Source: Ignelater luminosus (lineage: Eukaryota; Arthropoda; Insecta; Coleoptera; Elateridae). Taken from it: DNA of 64,000 bases. A model generated the notes under the pieces. That model did not search any database. It saw only the letters and a list, made by a program, of their open reading frames with translations, and was not told the origin of the DNA. Numbering within the stretch: position 1 is the stretch's first letter; every line of letters begins with the position of its first letter. The translations under genes were made by a program, and so were the position numbers. The stretch lies in the NCBI GenBank assembly GCA_011009095.1, contig VTPC01003481.1, positions 46,312 through 110,311 on the forward strand. Reading direction: 5' to 3'. Shown one piece after another: positions 23,314-35,760 of the stretch.

Positions 23314-24909
23314 TGTAACGTGGCCTTGCGTTACACTTTTAAATTAAAAAAAGGAGAATCACTAAGTCCTCGGCCTGACTAAGCTTAGCTGGTGGCCTTG
23401 AGCACAGATCGGGATTGGTTATACTCACAATAAAACAAAAACAAATCCAACAGACGAAATTTATTTACTCAAGAAAATTATTTATAAGAAAAAACACAAA
23501 CTTATATAAATAAGAGCTGGGTGCCGTTGTCTTTAATGTAAAGAACTAAGATACTATGTAATCCAAATTAATAACAGATAGTGATAACACGCAACAAATC
23601 AAATATATTAGTTATCAAGCTAAATGTTTAATTAAATCAAAACTGTATAAATTTACAAGAATACTCAACAATGTAGGTTATGTTACAACAAACCCTAACT
23701 TTCACACTAATTACAAAATTCAGTTATTATCAAAAAAATCCAAATAAATGTTGAAAATTCAATAAAAATTTCGTGTTGCAGAAATTTATTATAGGGTTCA
23801 ATATTATCAAGAAATTTAGTACAATAGACCTATCCGCATTTCTCTATTTAAATTTCTACAGCCATAATAAAAGGAAAAATTAATAATTTTAAAACATTTT
23901 TCTAGTGAAATTACTAGAACCCCCCAAATCACAAAAGTTAATAAAGAACAATTAATAAAAAAAATTGTAATTAACGTTACTTAGCAAATTGCAATGTAAA
24001 TCTATCAACTATCAAGAGTCAACTTATCAAAAACATTTTATAAGCAGTTTTGGACACAAATTGAAAAAAACTTACCATAAACTTCGGTGGGTTCCGTGCG
24101 GAAGCTGGGGAAGCTAAATCCTAAAGGAAAAAATTAAGCATACAAGTTTCAATTTAGAGCCTGAAACTGAATAGAAAACAATTAAATCTAAATGATTACC
24201 GAAAAGACTATCATGTCAAATTTTGTTTAGAATTTACTAAAACCAAATGAAATATCAAACTAATAGTAATGCAGTTCAAAACAAAACATTACGACTATAA
24301 TGAGTGATAGGCCATCATAAGATTCAGTTATAACAAAAAGATTAAATTTTTAATATCAAAATGGTTGGGAAGAGTAACTCTTAAGTTATTTTAGGCAAAA
24401 AAATCTTTACGGGCAAAAAATCTCTACTTCGTAGTTAAACGTCGATGTACAATAATTAAGCACTGGATCCTTTTAAGAGACCAGAAGCGGTCCATCAACA
24501 TTCCGTCTTGAATCCCGAAACGATAAAATCCAACAGTTTAGTTTGATGGATAGACTCCTGACTTCAAAACGGGAATAAGTTGAGGGACCCACCAGATGAA
24601 CGACACTAGGTTCCATCTCCGGACAGTAGCTTCCGGGTAAAAATAAAAAAGTGGAGACAAGAAACGGCAATCAAAAATCGGTGGATTCAAAGAAGCACAA
24701 GGAATAGAAAACTTACCCCTAATTGTAGGGTTTTTCTTTCACTCACTCGTCACAAATTTTGACAAATAATAATGTAACACAACCAACTAATACGTTAGTT
24801 GCGTCTCGTCTGCCGCAAGCAGTCTTCACTTCTCTCAAAAGTCGAATTCAACCGGTTCGTGATTTCACGCTTAACGCAGGAAGAAAATTAAGCAAATTTT
24901 AAACAATAA
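23314..24909 (-). other. A-rich block, possible LTR-retroelement leader relic
   Basis: On the plus strand 23430-24060 is strongly A-rich. At 23314-23335 tgtaacg and cgttaca form an inverted pair like the outermost bases of many gypsy-type LTRs. Read on the minus strand, the sequence near 24600 contains tctggtgggtccctcaactt, which resembles a primer-binding site (TGG start) followed by a leader. No gag or pol coding is visible, so this remains a guess. Coincidence in AT-rich DNA is possible. Confidence 0.2.
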
Positions 24910-24912
24910 TAA

Positions 24913-25101
24913 GATCCTATCCAGGGCTTCAATTCAAGAAATCTGATTAGAAGAGGTAATGAGAAACTCAAGGAGAAAAAAATCCGCAAAATAACCTTCA
25001 AGAGGATTAAAAAATCACCACTCAAATCAGTTATCCAAGAGGGTGGAAAACTTGGAGATAACCAAAATACCCTAAACCAAGTCAAGCAGAAACAAACATG
25101 A
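24913..25101 (+). pseudogene. Jockey ORF1 3' remnant overlapping ORF2 by ATGA
   Basis: An open frame of 62 codons without a start runs from 24913 to the TGA at 25099-25101. The product is very basic (KEKKIRKITFKRIKKS in the middle). Its stop overlaps the ORF2 start in the tetranucleotide ATGA, an arrangement often seen at the ORF1/ORF2 junction of Jockey-type LINEs. The CCHC zinc knuckles expected in a gag-like ORF1 lie further upstream and are absent, so this is only the C-terminal tail. Confidence 0.5.
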
Positions 25102-27758
25102 ATAATCCGTTCCTGCGCATTATAACGTGGAATGCAAATGGGCTCAATCAAAGAGCCCAAGAACTAGAAATTCATCTGCGAACAAACAATATAGACATAG
25201 CTCTCATTTCTGAGACACATTTGTCAAACAAAAATTTTATCAAAATACGTGGCTATGACTCCTACTGGACTAAACACCCAAGTGGACGGGCTAGAGGAGG
25301 TACAGCGATCATAATCAAAGAAAATATTCAACATTATGAACGAGAACACATTTGCGAACTTTACATTCAAACGACTGTCATCACAATCCAACGAAATGGA
25401 GCTGAACTTAACATTGCTGCAGCATATTGTCCACCTGGACATACCCCAGCAAGAAATGACTTCATCGACATCTTTTATTCTCTCGATCCGAGATTTATTA
25501 TCGGTGGCGACTACAATATCAAACATACAGCATGGGGATCAAGATTAATATCACCTGGAAAAGGTAGAGAATTATTAAGTGCTATTAACCAACTAAATTG
25601 TGATCATCATTCCTCACGCAGACCGACCTACTGGCCTACAGATGTGAGAAAGACACCTGATCTATTAGACTTCTTCATATCAAAGGGAATTGGATCAACT
25701 TATATTGAAGTAGAAGGCAGTGATGATCTAACATCAGATCATACCCCAGTCCTTCTATGCTTCAATGCAAATATTATCAAAAAGAAAAGAAAAACTAATC
25801 TCACAAATAAGTATACAGATTGGGACATCTTCAGAGATAAACTGGAAGAGATAATCAATTTAAAAGTAAACTTGAAATCTAAAAAGGACCTAGAATGGCA
25901 ATCTAGGAATTGTATTGAAAATATCAAAACAGCAGCAAGAAAAGCTACCCCTGAAGCAAAAGAAACTCCCATATGTGAAATAAAATATCCTGCTAGTATT
26001 AGGGAACAAATTAAAGAAAGAAGGAGAGCCAGAAGGATATGGCACACTACATGAAACCCTACTGATAAAACAGAATTCAACAGAATAAGCAATCAAGTCA
26101 GAGAAATGATTAATACATACAAACAAAATTGCCTCGACGAGTACTTAAATAACCTCGGACCGGAAGTGGACAAGGAATACTCATTGTGGAAAGCGACAAG
26201 AAGATACAAAAGGCCCGTTACTCGTGTCCCTCCCATAAGAGACCCTCAAGGTAACTGGCTACGAAAAAACGATGAAAAAGCTGAATTGTTTGCGCAACAT
26301 CTAGCAAATACATTCCAACCACACGAAATACAGTCTGATATCCAAACTATACCAACTTATCAACCAGAAATAGCATTCAAATTGTTCACACCAATAGAAA
26401 TAGCAAAAGAAATAGATCAAAATCTCAATCCAAGAAAAGCACCAGGGATCGACGAAATATCACCTGGGGTGTTCAAAGAACTGCCAAGGAAGGCCATTAT
26501 CATACTTACATATCTCTTCAATGCCTGCTTACGCTTGGAATACGTTCCTGATTGCTTCAAGATGGCACAAATAATCATGTTAAAAAAGCCAGATAAGCCA
26601 GACGAGGAAGTTGGATCGTATAGACCGATTTCACTTCTTCCAACAATCTCAAAACTATTCGAGAAACTATTTTTAAAGCGGCTTAAGCCTTTAATAAACA
26701 TCCCGGACTTCCAGTTCGGATTCCGAAATAAACACTCAGCTGTCGATCAAGTACATCGAGTCATCAAAGTCATTGAACGAGCTTTTGAAGAAGGAAAATA
26801 TTGCTCTGCAGTATTCCTTGATGTGTCGCAGGCGGTTGACAGAGTGTGGCACAAAGGTTTAATCCTCAAGATGAGTAAAATGCTACCCAAAAATTACTGC
26901 AGATTGCTAGAATCATACTTAGCTAATCGGCAATTTCGAGTGATGCACGAGGATGCCAAGTCAAAATTTTATCCAATAAAAGCAGGCGTACCGCAGGGAA
27001 GTGTGTTGGGACCCCTTTTGTACCTGCTATATACTGCTGATATTCCAACATCAGATGAGACATTCACCGGAACCTTTGCAGATGATACTGTAATCATGGC
27101 GGTAAATGAATCACAATCAATAGCAGTTGAGAAAACGTAACGCACACTGAACAAAATCAACAAATGGACAAAAGACTGGAAAATCAAGCTTAACGAGCTG
27201 AAATCAGTCCACGTCACATATACGCTGCGGCGAAGAAATTGCAGTCTAAGAACATATCTCAACGAGGTACCAATGCCTCAAGCAGAATCAGCAAAATATC
27301 TTGGGCTTCATTTAGATTCAAGATTAAACTGGAAACACCATCTAAGAAAAAAAGCTGAACAAATTCGCATTAAACAACGACAAATGTATTGGCTGGTTGG
27401 ACATTATTCTAAAATGAATCTTCATTGTAAAAGAACTATTTATCTATCTATATTCAAACCGATATGGATGTATGGGATACAACTTTGGGGTTGTGCACAT
27501 AAATCTAATCGAGAGATAATACAAAAATGTCAAAACAAATTCCTGAGGATGATCACCAACGCGTATCGATACGTAACCAATAACGAAATACATAACGACC
27601 TCAATATACCCACGATAGAGGAAGTCATCAAGGAACGAGCCAATAAACATGAGATTAGACTTCTCAATCATCCAAACGTGGAAGCAATTCAATTATTGGA
27701 CAGAACCAATGAAAGAAGAAGACTGAAGCGAACAAAACCGCATGAATTATGTAGATAA
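25098..27758 (+). pseudogene. Jockey ORF2: AP endonuclease plus reverse transcriptase
   Basis: ORF2 makes the nick at the target and copies the element RNA into DNA there. One frame of 886 codons runs from the ATG at 25098 to TAG at 27756-27758. The endonuclease has RIITWNANGL (residues 7-16), ISETHL (Glu39), GGDYN (about 136) and SDHTPVLL (about 213). The RT has SYRPISLLPTISKLFEKL, AVFLDVSQAVDRVW (Asp575), GVPQGSVLGPLLYLLYT and FADDT (Asp662-663). A Jockey-type tail with AKYLGLHLDSRLNWK ends the protein. The only breaks are TGA at 26052-26054 (codon 319) and TAA at 27138-27140 (codon 681). Each is one C-to-T change from a sensible CGA or CAA. The motif LDVSQA is followed by V where F is usual. 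There are no frameshifts, so the insertion looks recent. Confidence 0.92.
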
Positions 27759-27912
27759 AAGACGTAAAGAGTACTATTGGCAACTAAGCACTGGTTTAGT
27801 ATTTCCACACAAGTTTTGTTTAATATAAACACAATTCATCTGTACTAATAAATTAATTATATTAAGATTGTAGTAGTCATACCTGAATAAAGGTGTTATA
27901 TAAAAAAAAAAA

Positions 27913-30900
27913 TTCAAATCCGGAAGGACATCTATTCTCAACCTTTCTAATCCAGATTTTCTAGAACGGGAAAAAATATAATGGAACAGTTAAATTTCCA
28001 CTGCGGAGAATTAAACTTCAATGTTTGAAATAAATATACCCAGCGTTTCACCTGCCCTAGAAGTTGTAAAATACGGAAAATATTTCAAACTAAAAACAAG
28101 AGAAATGTGAATCCAGACTAATAAAATTCTTAACCCAACATTCTTCATTACAATGTTTTATGATTAAGGGCGTTTTCTTCTGCAAAAGCGCAAAAAGCCA
28201 ATTTCCATGTAACGGGAAAGAACAAAAAATGACCGTTACAAAACAATTCAGTACCTGATATTTGATTGGTAACTATTTCAAACTTTCTAAATTTCTTGTT
28301 CTCATATTCACATTTATTTTAAAGCATAAAGCTACTTCTATAAAGGAATTATTTAAAAAAGTACCAACTATATATCATAATAAAATTATCCTGTGCAAGG
28401 AACAATTATCGTTTTAGTAATCGAAAATCTGTCTAACTGATTGTCAGTTTGTTTTATTTAAATTCATTTGAAACACCATCACAAGCGTCATGTATGTTTC
28501 TGAATGGCAATAGTTACATGAGTGTTACAAAATGGACGTGGAAAATACAAAGCTTCAATACTGTTGGATTATATACAAATAGAAACATCGGTTACATTAT
28601 ATAAAATGAGTTTTGTGCCCTTTTAATTAGGATATTACAGTCAAAAAGAGTTCCAAATAATATATGAAAACAATATCTTGATAGAACCCACTGATAAAAT
28701 CTTTTTCGTAACATATAGTTGCTTTGGTTTAATATTGCTACAATAGAGAGAGAGGCAAGCAAATTACATTCATAAATAAACTAGCTAGCAAGTACGTAAA
28801 ACTTTTGTAAGTTTATACTAATGAATCAAATAATTGAACACAAAGAAATATTTTATTTAATTTTCGAGTATCAAAAACATAAGTATATAGGTTGCACAAA
28901 AAAGCACTAATATTAAAAAATAAAATTCGATCTTTGATAATTATACAACTTTGTATCGTAATCCCTATGTAAATTGCGTTACATTTGGCAGAAATATCGA
29001 TATTGTAGTATTCAAGTACTAAAGCCAATACATTAAAAAAGAATTATCCCACCGTTCTGTTAAAAATTAAATACAAAACGTCAGTTGTAATAATTAATAT
29101 CGGTTTTGATTAAAATAAAGATATCCCACGCCCATTTGTTGATTTATTAATATTGGTGCTACGTATCCATTTACGTGTGTTTAAAAAGGTCGGATTTTAA
29201 TTTTCCACAGTCACATGAAATATTACCTTCACTCTCAGTAAATAAATATAAAAACATGCCCACATAAATCGTTGTATATATCGTTGGTAAATTATATAAA
29301 GGAAAAGGTCTTCCGGTCGTTTTAATCAGTATGACAACGCAATTAATTTCTTAAGTAAAAACCAAATTCTAACACCCAACTTATCAAGGAATGACATTCA
29401 TTATTTAAGTAAAAGCACGCGAACCAATCATCAACACATGTTTAAAATAATTCAACAAGACTAATAAATACCAGGCATGCATATCTTGCTTTGGCACGCA
29501 CGTGCCGAATAAGCACGTCCCTATTTTAACGGCATAAAATAAAATTTCACTCACAACTAAAACACTAATTACGCTGTAGGAACATAAAATTGAATTTATA
29601 ATAACATTAAAATTGCGAAACAAAGCTTGCAAGCAAAAAGTTGAATTATTAAAAAAGTTGTAGATAGTAAAATTACATTTTATGAAATGATTATACATTA
29701 TGCATTTTTCCTGAAACTCTCAACCAAAGAATTCTAATTTGCTATGCTGTTGTCAAAGTTATGCGAGGTTCGCTTTAATATTACGAAAACGTAAGCAAAG
29801 CTTTACCCAGTTAAATCTACTTTACTGTTGTAATAGTAATAATCATTTGTTACGGTTCGGGAAAACTATTAAAAACTCAAAATATAATTAGTACAGCGAA
29901 GAGGTCATTTAGAATATAGTCACTGTGGGACATTTAAAAGGGATTCGGGATTGTGGTAATCAAGGGAACTTTAAAAGTCCTGGAAACGGTTAAAACAATC
30001 TGGGAATTATGTGAACGACCCTTCTAGTCAAATAAAACACCTCGGACAACAAGGGGGCATTATGTACAGAACACACCGTAATAAAACCACAAATACTGCA
30101 CGTTTTTAAAAACAAAATATATATACAGTTGTCGAAATTCCAACGTTGCCTACATTTTATACTGAAAACCTTTATATAAAATCTGTACAAAAGAAAAATG
30201 ACAACAATTAACACATTAACATGTGAAGTTTGAAATGAAAAACTTGAAATGTTTAACTTTCATACATGGAAATTTCCAGTACAAAAGGGATGATAATAGT
30301 AATACTTTATTGTATAAAAGAGAAATTTTGAATAAAACACGTGCGTTTCTTTGTAAAAATTAATTTTTACATTTTCAGGATTTTAAAGGGCCCTGTGTGT
30401 GGTGTTTATACAATTATCGGTTAATACAAGTATGGATTAATAGCACATGACGTCTTTACTAATTTATGATTTTTTACATTGGTGGTTCATTAAAAAAAAA
30501 ATTCTTCCAGTTCACTTATAATTTGGTACATGACAAACGGCTCGTTTCCAAATGCAAAGGCTGATTTTTGCATCATAGAAAGAGGTTTCAGATTTCAGTA
30601 CATTTTAATAACCACAGCGTTTTTTCCCGTTGATCACATTATACATGCTTTAGTAAGAATAAAAGAAAACCGATATAGAGGCTCAAAACGTGCCGTGATG
30701 TAAAACTGATTTTTCTTTTGGGCTATCCCTGCTAAGTCAAATTAGAAAGTACAATTTACAACTTCGTCACATACTTAAGTTTCTGCAATATGTTTATTTC
30801 TGCATATAAATCCGTCATAAAATAAAGTTCTCTAAGCGATCAAGATGGATTTTTCCGCTTTTGCTATTTGCTGCTCAAAATGATTTTGCAGTTTCTAAAT

Positions 30901-33713
30901 TTATCAATTGTTGTTCTAAGACAGTCTAACTCATTAACGCCCAATTTACGTTTTTTCTTCGAATTTTAAAGTGCAAATTACATATGTAGCTTTCAAGGCT
31001 TTCTAATGTTCAAGAATGTAAGCAATTTCTTTTGCTAGTTTGCTAATTAATCAAATATGAGCTGTCATCGTTTCAGGACCCTGTGTAACGGGAAGATGCT
31101 CAAAAGTATGCACAAGTCCCGTCCAGACCAATGGTAGATGTTAAATCCCGTAGCTCATGCCGCAGACGGGGTGGATTCTCAAATGAACTTACCTAATCTC
31201 ACACAAAGAGAAGCTCACCGATTTCCAAAGCTCTTATTAAACTAATAGATGTTCACAAAAGAGGGCGCCAGCAGTCGTAGATCGAAAGGTTCTGATGGTC
31301 GGTCACGCGACTACTCGTGAATCCGACACCCTGTATATAGGCTTCTTGCGAAACCTCACCCTGTGTGTAACTTACCTCGTGGACGCTTTATTAAGACTCG
31401 CTTCAACGTTTCACGATTGAGACTCAACACGAAATAAAAAAACTGTATAAACATGTGATTTGCCTTAATTAATTTTGACAAGGAAGTCCTCTGAAGACTT
31501 CCTTCTTTTTCAAAAAAGAAGATCCAAGAAAGAAATACCAGTTTAATATTTACTTCTCTCTTGAACAAAGGTATCTGACCTTTAACTGAAATTTAGACTA
31601 AGCACCACCGTGCTTTTTAATAGCCAAACGAACAAAGTAACGAAATTAGCGCTGCTTATCTGGACCAGAGATCCACTTACAAAGAAAACAAACTGTAAAT
31701 AATCGACCTTTCTTACATAAAACAATAATAAAAATGGATTAAACACACACCAACAAGAATATAAAAATAACAAAATAACACTACGAAAGAATGTCAATAA
31801 AAGGTATGAAGTAATTTCTTCACTGGAGAACAAAGTTGATAAACAAATAATGAGAAAATAACAATAAAAACAAGTTATTACAATAAACAAAGAGAAATTA
31901 TTCTGTTACGTTAAAATTTCAAAATATGGAACAAAAGGCCAAAATCTAAATATTAAACCAGTTAAAACAAGATAAACTTGACAATGAATTTTTAAATAGC
32001 AACAAATAAACTTTATATCTAATAACAAAGAAAACAGTAGTCAAAAGTTATTAATTATGTTGCAATAATTTAACAAACACCAGTTAAAATTACCTGGGAA
32101 CGTTCCTGTTACAAATTAGTTAAAAATATTACTCGTAAATATTATAATTCAATGAGAAAATCGAAACTAATCTTGCCTAAGCAAGGCTTTCGTATGGAAT
32201 ATTTCACAAATTCCACGTTCTCCTAGTCTTTTATCAAATGAAACAATCAATAAAACTCAGATAAAAAAACAAAACAGATCTTTCTTACTATAACGGCAAT
32301 CTTTCTTCCAGGTGATATGTGCAGGTCTCTGATTCCCATCGACAGCAGCTCATTCACGTCCCACCAATGTTCAAGGGAACTTAGGTTTCAAAGAACAATC
32401 ACTGTTGTTAACAATATCCAAAAAGCACAAGAACAAAATCCAAGTGTTTATACACAAACTTTAAAAATAACTAAAACCACTTTGAGTCTCAAACTCCAAG
32501 ATGTAAAACACACAGATCGACGCTTTACGGGGCGGGAAGTTTCTGTTCTCAACAGATCCTTTAACGTTGTACCAACGGGACCAAAATTGTTGCGTTTATA
32601 CCCTCTACAATTTTTATTTCCTGGGAGATACCAGCGTAACTGTAATTGAAGCAACAACGCTTCCACAATAACAAAGCATTCAAAGCACCGCTTTTCGGTA
32701 AACAAACCGGCTTTCCTCCGTGAATAACACGACAAAGAACCGACGAAATAGAACTTCTCGAGTCCGATCTCTCTTTTGCTAAGAGAATCACTTAAATCGA
32801 ATTCGGTTTGCAACCATTTGAGGATTTGTAGGGCTGACGCCGAAAATTATCCCCGTACGTTGGTTCGAGTACGCAGCTTTTGTCGTACTGCCTATTCTCT
32901 CTGCGTCTCCTGTGGCGCAATGTGTACTTACTGGAATGGGGTTAGAAAGTCAGATGCACGCTCTAACAGGTTAGAAATGCAGGGAGTCTTATGAGACAAT
33001 GGAAAATTCCACTTTGTAGATTTACCAGCTTGAACCTGACTCAATTGAGACTGTGTGACTTTAATTTTTGCAACTAAGGTTCCAGGAATTTTATATTGGA
33101 AAATAGCAAAAGGCACGTCTACCGGAGCCCAGAAGTCGAGACCACAAAGTTATCAATTCTTTAAAATAACATTGTAGCAAACATTCGTTTATAGAATGAA
33201 ATAATTTAAATATTACGCGTCAGGAAAACAAATACCTGAACGAAATTGAAAGAAAAGGGCGGAATTAGTGCGAATTTGAAAATAACATTACACCTGGGCG
33301 ATTGAATATACACATAGTGGTCGAAATGAGGCGGTATACGGTGGTATGGCATACCCATACCGGCACCTTTTATATTTTTTCTGAACACACCTAAACTTAT
33401 TTCGATAGAAATGCCATACCGGTATGCGTTTGTAGCGACTCGAACAATAACACTCTAATTTTATTTGTCTCATAATTTTGTTCTAAGTATATTAGAATTC
33501 CTTCATAAATACGGTTCCTTAACGCTTTTGGTTTTTCATTTTACCATTCCAGTTTTGCCGTTTTCGAAAGGATGGTGCAGTCAATGATGTGTGATGTGAA
33601 AACACCGATCGCTTCAAAATATTTTTTGACAAATTGTATAGTTTGCCTAGTGTCTTGCTAAAAAAAGACAATGTACATTACAGCGAATTTAGCCATTTAA
33701 CTATATTCTATAG
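27913..33713. other. long stretch without a recognisable gene
   Basis: Nothing from 27913 to 31350 can be named. A tgtaacggg-ccgttaca inverted pair lies at 28209-28240, and 31326-31340 holds a caccctgtatata word like the end of the TIR elements. From 31680 to 32160 the plus strand is strongly A-rich. Minus-strand text near 32370 reads cattggtgggacgtgaatga, which could be a retroelement primer-binding site after an LTR end. No pol coding was found. Several open frames of 60-121 codons at 32.3-33.5 kb overlap each other on opposite strands and carry no motif. Confidence 0.35.
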
Positions 33714-34560
33714 TACGTATACTTGAGTTTAAGATCCATTAAAGCTGTATGGAACAACTACAGAGCTCTGTATTGGCATTTTGACAATGCTTTCAAAGAT
33801 ATTTCAAGACAGAGTAAAGAGAGATGCTCCTGTTCTGGATTGAAAGAAAGATTAACCAAAATAGGATTTGTCCATACCTTAGGCCTGTTGTATGAAGCAC
33901 TTTCAGAACTTTTATATTTATCTTTAAAATTACAAAAACGGGAGAAAACTCTTCCTGGTGCTCATGTCTTGATTTTACGGCAGATTCGTGTGGTGGAATC
34001 AATGATACAGAATCCGGATTCATACTTCAAAGAAGTAGAAAGGTCTATATCCATACTTGAATTTAGTGGTGTGAAATTGCACGATCGTAAAAGAGTGAAA
34101 AGAATAAATAGTACACAGTTTTATAGAAGTTTAGCGGAAACTTTTGGGCAGCGCTTACGAAGGTTTTCCTCGTCACACAGATCTAGAATCGAACCTCACA
34201 TTTCAGAGGATTATGTTGATTTTATAAAAGCTGTAGAAATATTTGACCGTAATCAATAGCCACAGGAAGTTAATTTAAAGTACGGTGAGGAAGAAATTAA
34301 ACAATTGTGTAAAAGGTTTCGACTAACAAACCATGACTATATACGAAGTTTTCGGGACTATCTAGAATCCAGTATAAACCTATAAGATTACTAATGAAGA
34401 CTGTCACTACCTAAGTTGTATCTACTGCCTAATGTGAACAAATATTTAGTGCAATAAACATCGTTCACTCTGATTTTGTTCAACCCTGAAGAATACGTCA
34501 AGATATGGATGTTATCAGGACGACGGCATGCTAACCATTCAAAGTGTAGTGCCCGCCAAC
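33714..34560 (+). pseudogene. hAT-superfamily transposase, C-terminal half
   Basis: hAT transposases cut and paste with 8-bp target duplications and end in a dimerisation domain. The open part (33714-34256) has AVWNNYRALYWHF, an LGLLYEALSELLYLSLKLQ helix and EYxxF-like helices. This is the pattern of insect hAT/KIAA1586-like proteins. It stops at TAG 34257-34259, but the same frame continues with YGEEEIKQLCKRF. In shifted frames there follow CEQIFSAIN (the hAT Cys-Glu-Arg-Phe-Ser motif) at about 34433 and EEYVKIWMLSGRRHA at 34485-34530, the end of the dimerisation domain. The N-terminal BED finger and the first catalytic part are absent. The pieces are in the right order and the copy is dead. 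Confidence 0.7.
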
Positions 34561-34824
34561 CTGCAAGTTTTACGTCTGGCTATCAAGCCATATGGAACCA
34601 TTTTTAGTGACTATTTTTCTTTTATTTTCCTGTTTAATTAATAGAAACTTTGCTTACTGATTTATTAAATTAATTATTTTGTATATGTAACCCTCTATGA
34701 AGAAATCCACCTTAGGACGAAAGTTTTAGGTATTTAGTTCCTATCTCGAATATCTTCTTCTTCTTCGTATGCTCTTATCAGGGGAGCCGTGATCTTTGCT
34801 AGCTTTTTTTCTGGTGCTTTTTTT

Positions 34825-35580
34825 CTATCCATGTGCTCTGTTGTTCGCTTCCCTGCTAGCTTCTTGTATAGATAAGTTTGTAGCTACTTTTATTTGGTCG
34901 CTCCATCTTTTTGGTGATCTTCCTCTTGGTCTAAAACCTTCCATTCTCCCATACACAACTAATCGCTCTATGTTGTCAGCGTTTCTCCTAGATATGTCGC
35001 CAAGAAATTGCATGATTCTGGAGGCTATGGTTTCACGTAGCCGTTGCAGTTCATTAACTTCTTCTAGAATTGACCGATTCTCCAGCACCACATTTCCGTT
35101 GCGTCAATCTTCCTTTTGTCTTGCGCTTTAAGAGTCCACGATTCAGCATATTAATGTTGTAATTACTTTTTTTTAGTGTTCACCGCTATGTGCATCCATT
35201 TCTTTGGAGACCCTTGGCTGCTCTTTTGGCCATCTCGCATCTTCGTTTAACTTCATCTGTATATCCTTCATTATTATCTATTAGTGCTTCGAGATATGCA
35301 AAGGTGTTTACTACTCGGCATTGTCCTATTTGCGTTATGTCCGGCCGGTTGTTATTTTTTCTATCTACTATCATAATTTTAGTTTTTCTTAGTTACCAGC
35401 AAGTTCGTACTCATTGCTAGTTATTTCTTATCGTGTTATGTTCTTCTAGTTCTTATTTTGTGTGTGCTAGTAATGCAGTATCGTCCGCGTATCGCAAGTT
35501 ACTGATTTTAACACTAGCAACCGAGATGCCTCCTGTCCAGTTTTCCGAGGTTTTTCTCATAATGTATTCTCCATATACAT
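34825..35580 (-). pseudogene. RTE-like LINE, RT palm and C-terminal tail (copy 1)
   Basis: Read on the minus strand from 35580 there is EYIMRKTSENWTGGI, then ISNLRYADDTALLAHTQ with the RT catalytic YADD at about 35481-35492. The next piece is KIMIVDRKNNNRPDI-like text ending with VKRRCEMAKRAAKGLQ (35374-35186). A tail frame at 35091-34825 has RIMQFLGDISRR and a RPRGRSPKRWSD motif, typical of the end of RTE/BovB-like and craniofacial-protein-2-like LINE proteins. Each piece is in a different frame. The first part of the RT and the endonuclease are missing. This fragment appears again at 41253-41955. Confidence 0.75.
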
Positions 35581-35684
35581 GAAATATCTGCTGATCATCT
35601 ATTTTACACCAAAGTTAATCAGATCTTGCTATTTGATTGTTGACATAAGGCCAGAGAAGATCACATACACATATTACGTCCATA

Positions 35685-35760
35685 CAGGGCCGGATTTATC
35701 ATTACGCAATATACGCAGTTGCCTGGGACCCATCACCGCGAGGGGCCCACCAGCCCCCTT
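35685..35760 (+). mobile_element. hAT-like terminal motif (copy 1)
   Basis: The sequence cagggccggatttatc, followed by a G/C-rich run (gcgaggggcccaccagcccc), resembles the CAGGGCCGG start of many hAT-type termini. In the other copy of the duplicated segment (about 42056) the same place reads caaggccggatctatc, so one copy has mutated. No opposite end was found. It lies about 100 bp from the RTE-like fragment and 1.1 kb from the hAT transposase relic, but a link to the latter is not shown. Confidence 0.35.

Larger units (their letters stand above)
24913..27912 (+). mobile_element. Jockey-clade LINE, 5'-truncated, with poly(A) tail
   Basis: This element holds the last part of a putative ORF1, a full-length ORF2, a ~140-bp 3' untranslated region, an AATAAA at 27886-27891 and an 11-base poly(A) run at 27902-27912. 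Jockey elements insert by target-primed reverse transcription. They are often cut short at the 5' end, as here, where only ~60 codons of ORF1 remain. The words aattcaa-ccgg near 24847 and aattcaaatccgg after the tail are similar and might be remnants of a target duplication, but this is uncertain. Confidence 0.85.

Noticed and set aside
25224..26126. Antisense frames inside the Jockey ORF2 (100, 117 and 78 codons)
   Set aside because: They overlap a frame with clear endonuclease motifs and carry no motif of their own. They are shadows.
32317..33473. Overlapping frames of 60-121 codons on both strands
   Set aside because: They overlap each other, lack recognisable motifs and have no splice or start context. 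I kept the region as non-coding with a possible retroelement leader.
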